DNA of 51,182 nucleotides, taken from the NCBI GenBank assembly GCA_937941765.1, contig CALDGQ010000120.1, positions 1 to 51,182 of the forward strand. The letters run 5' to 3'. Under the pieces are notes generated by a model. The model saw only the letters and a list, made by a program, of their open reading frames with translations. It was not told the DNA's origin and did no database searches. A program made the translations under genes and the position numbers. How positions within the stretch are numbered: position 1 is the first letter of the stretch; every line of letters begins with the position of its first letter. This DNA comes from an uncultured Saprospiraceae bacterium. Lineage in GTDB: Bacteria; Bacteroidota; Bacteroidia; Chitinophagales; Saprospiraceae. Of the stretch, positions 50,811 through 51,182 are shown piece after piece.

Positions 50811-51182
50811 AAATAGCAATCGCTTATATTTTTTATAGCCGAAGGACTGAGGGATATTCAGGAGTAACAAATTCCGTCTTTCTGAATTATTTTGGATGCA
50901 CTAAATACGATTTACATTTATTCTAAATAATCATCAATATCCCTGCTTTTTCTAATTTGATTTTTCGAGGAATCTAGTTCTTTTTCTTTTTTCATTGCCA
51001 AAAAAGAAACAAAAAGTCTAGATTTTATAAACTCCTCCGTCGAACATATAAAATCGGTCTCCCGCAACAAAATCCAAGTATATGTTTGTTTTAACTGAAT
51101 TTGCAACAATTTGAATACGTTGTTTAATTTTAACGTAATTACCCCGTTTTATTGGGTTTCTACGTAAAATTGATGCATTATT
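50811..51182. other. Gene-free right end with repeat-like sequence
   Basis: No convincing gene is present. Features seen are a block near 50837-50873 (AGCCGAAGGACTGAG ... GTAACAAATTCC) whose order of motifs resembles 448-500, and a T-tract/A-tract element near 50982-51024 (CTTTTTTCATTGCC, A-run, GAAACAAAAAGTCTAG) that resembles the left window end at 18-54. A 63-codon minus-strand frame (50918-51109) is composed of this low-complexity sequence and is not believed to be a gene. Confidence 0.5.

Noticed and set aside
50918..51109. 63-codon minus-strand frame at the right end
   Set aside because: Its translation comes from T-tract/A-tract repeat sequence that also appears, in different form, at the left window end; no signal, motif or neighbour support.

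Overview
The window looks like chromosomal DNA of an AT-rich member of the Bacteroidota, probably a Saprospiria/Chitinophagia-like marine or environmental gliding-type bacterium. The reasons are: six secreted proteins with type IX secretion (T9SS) C-terminal sorting domains (four type A, two of the long 'gliding motility-associated' CHU_C type); -7 promoter boxes of the TAnnTTTG type and no clear Shine-Dalgarno sites; a CarboxypepD_reg-like TonB receptor; and Ig-like, SprB-like and choice-of-anchor modules. The species is not identifiable from the sequence alone. No rRNA, tRNA, CRISPR array, transposase or prophage gene was seen.

Layout. 1-505 is a gene-free repeat zone with a long imperfect inverted repeat. 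506-1933 (-) is a DASH-type cryptochrome/photolyase. 2084-5440 (+) holds ArfB, a ChaN-like protein, a lipoprotein, SCO1 and a small cytochrome c. 5593-9534 (+) is a 1313-aa T9SS adhesin, followed by a cytoplasmic SH3-domain protein. 10405-10772 is a GC-richer, hairpin-dense dispersed-repeat cluster. 10773-15044 (-) is a four-gene operon: secreted agmatine/peptidylarginine deiminase, SGNH hydrolase, CYTH protein and LAS-type metallopeptidase. 15147-17426 (-) is a TonB-dependent receptor. 17626-19741 (+) is an exported VOC-domain protein followed by three tandem paralogous membrane proteins. 19915-21381 (-) is a MoxR-like ATPase. 21527-26305 (+) holds an exported protein of unknown function and two T9SS type A cargo proteins.

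26494-40337 (-) is dominated by two giant genes: a 3033-aa T9SS adhesin and a 1500-aa exported protein of unknown function. 40588-43330 (+) holds a lipoprotein, a double OmpA-like protein and a membrane-anchored coiled-coil protein with a C-terminal helix-hairpin-helix. Then come dihydrolipoyl dehydrogenase (+), an Aur1-like PAP2 membrane phosphatase (-), a DinB-fold protein (+), a vanadium-haloperoxidase with MopE-like repeats and a T9SS signal (+), and a LamG lipoprotein whose signal-peptide codons coincide with a strong terminator hairpin. The right end (50811-51182) is repeat-like and gene-free.

Functionally the window is a cell-envelope and surface region: large adhesins, secreted enzymes, an outer-membrane transporter and peptidoglycan-facing proteins, interspersed with housekeeping genes (lpdA, arfB, photolyase, SCO1/cytochrome c). 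No complete defence or mobile system is visible. The parts least explained by known families are the dispersed palindrome family (CCTGTCTG...CAGACAGG), the 1500-aa protein, the OmpA plus coiled-coil/HhH pair, the tandem four-helix paralogs, and the overlap of a lipoprotein signal peptide with a terminator near 50060.
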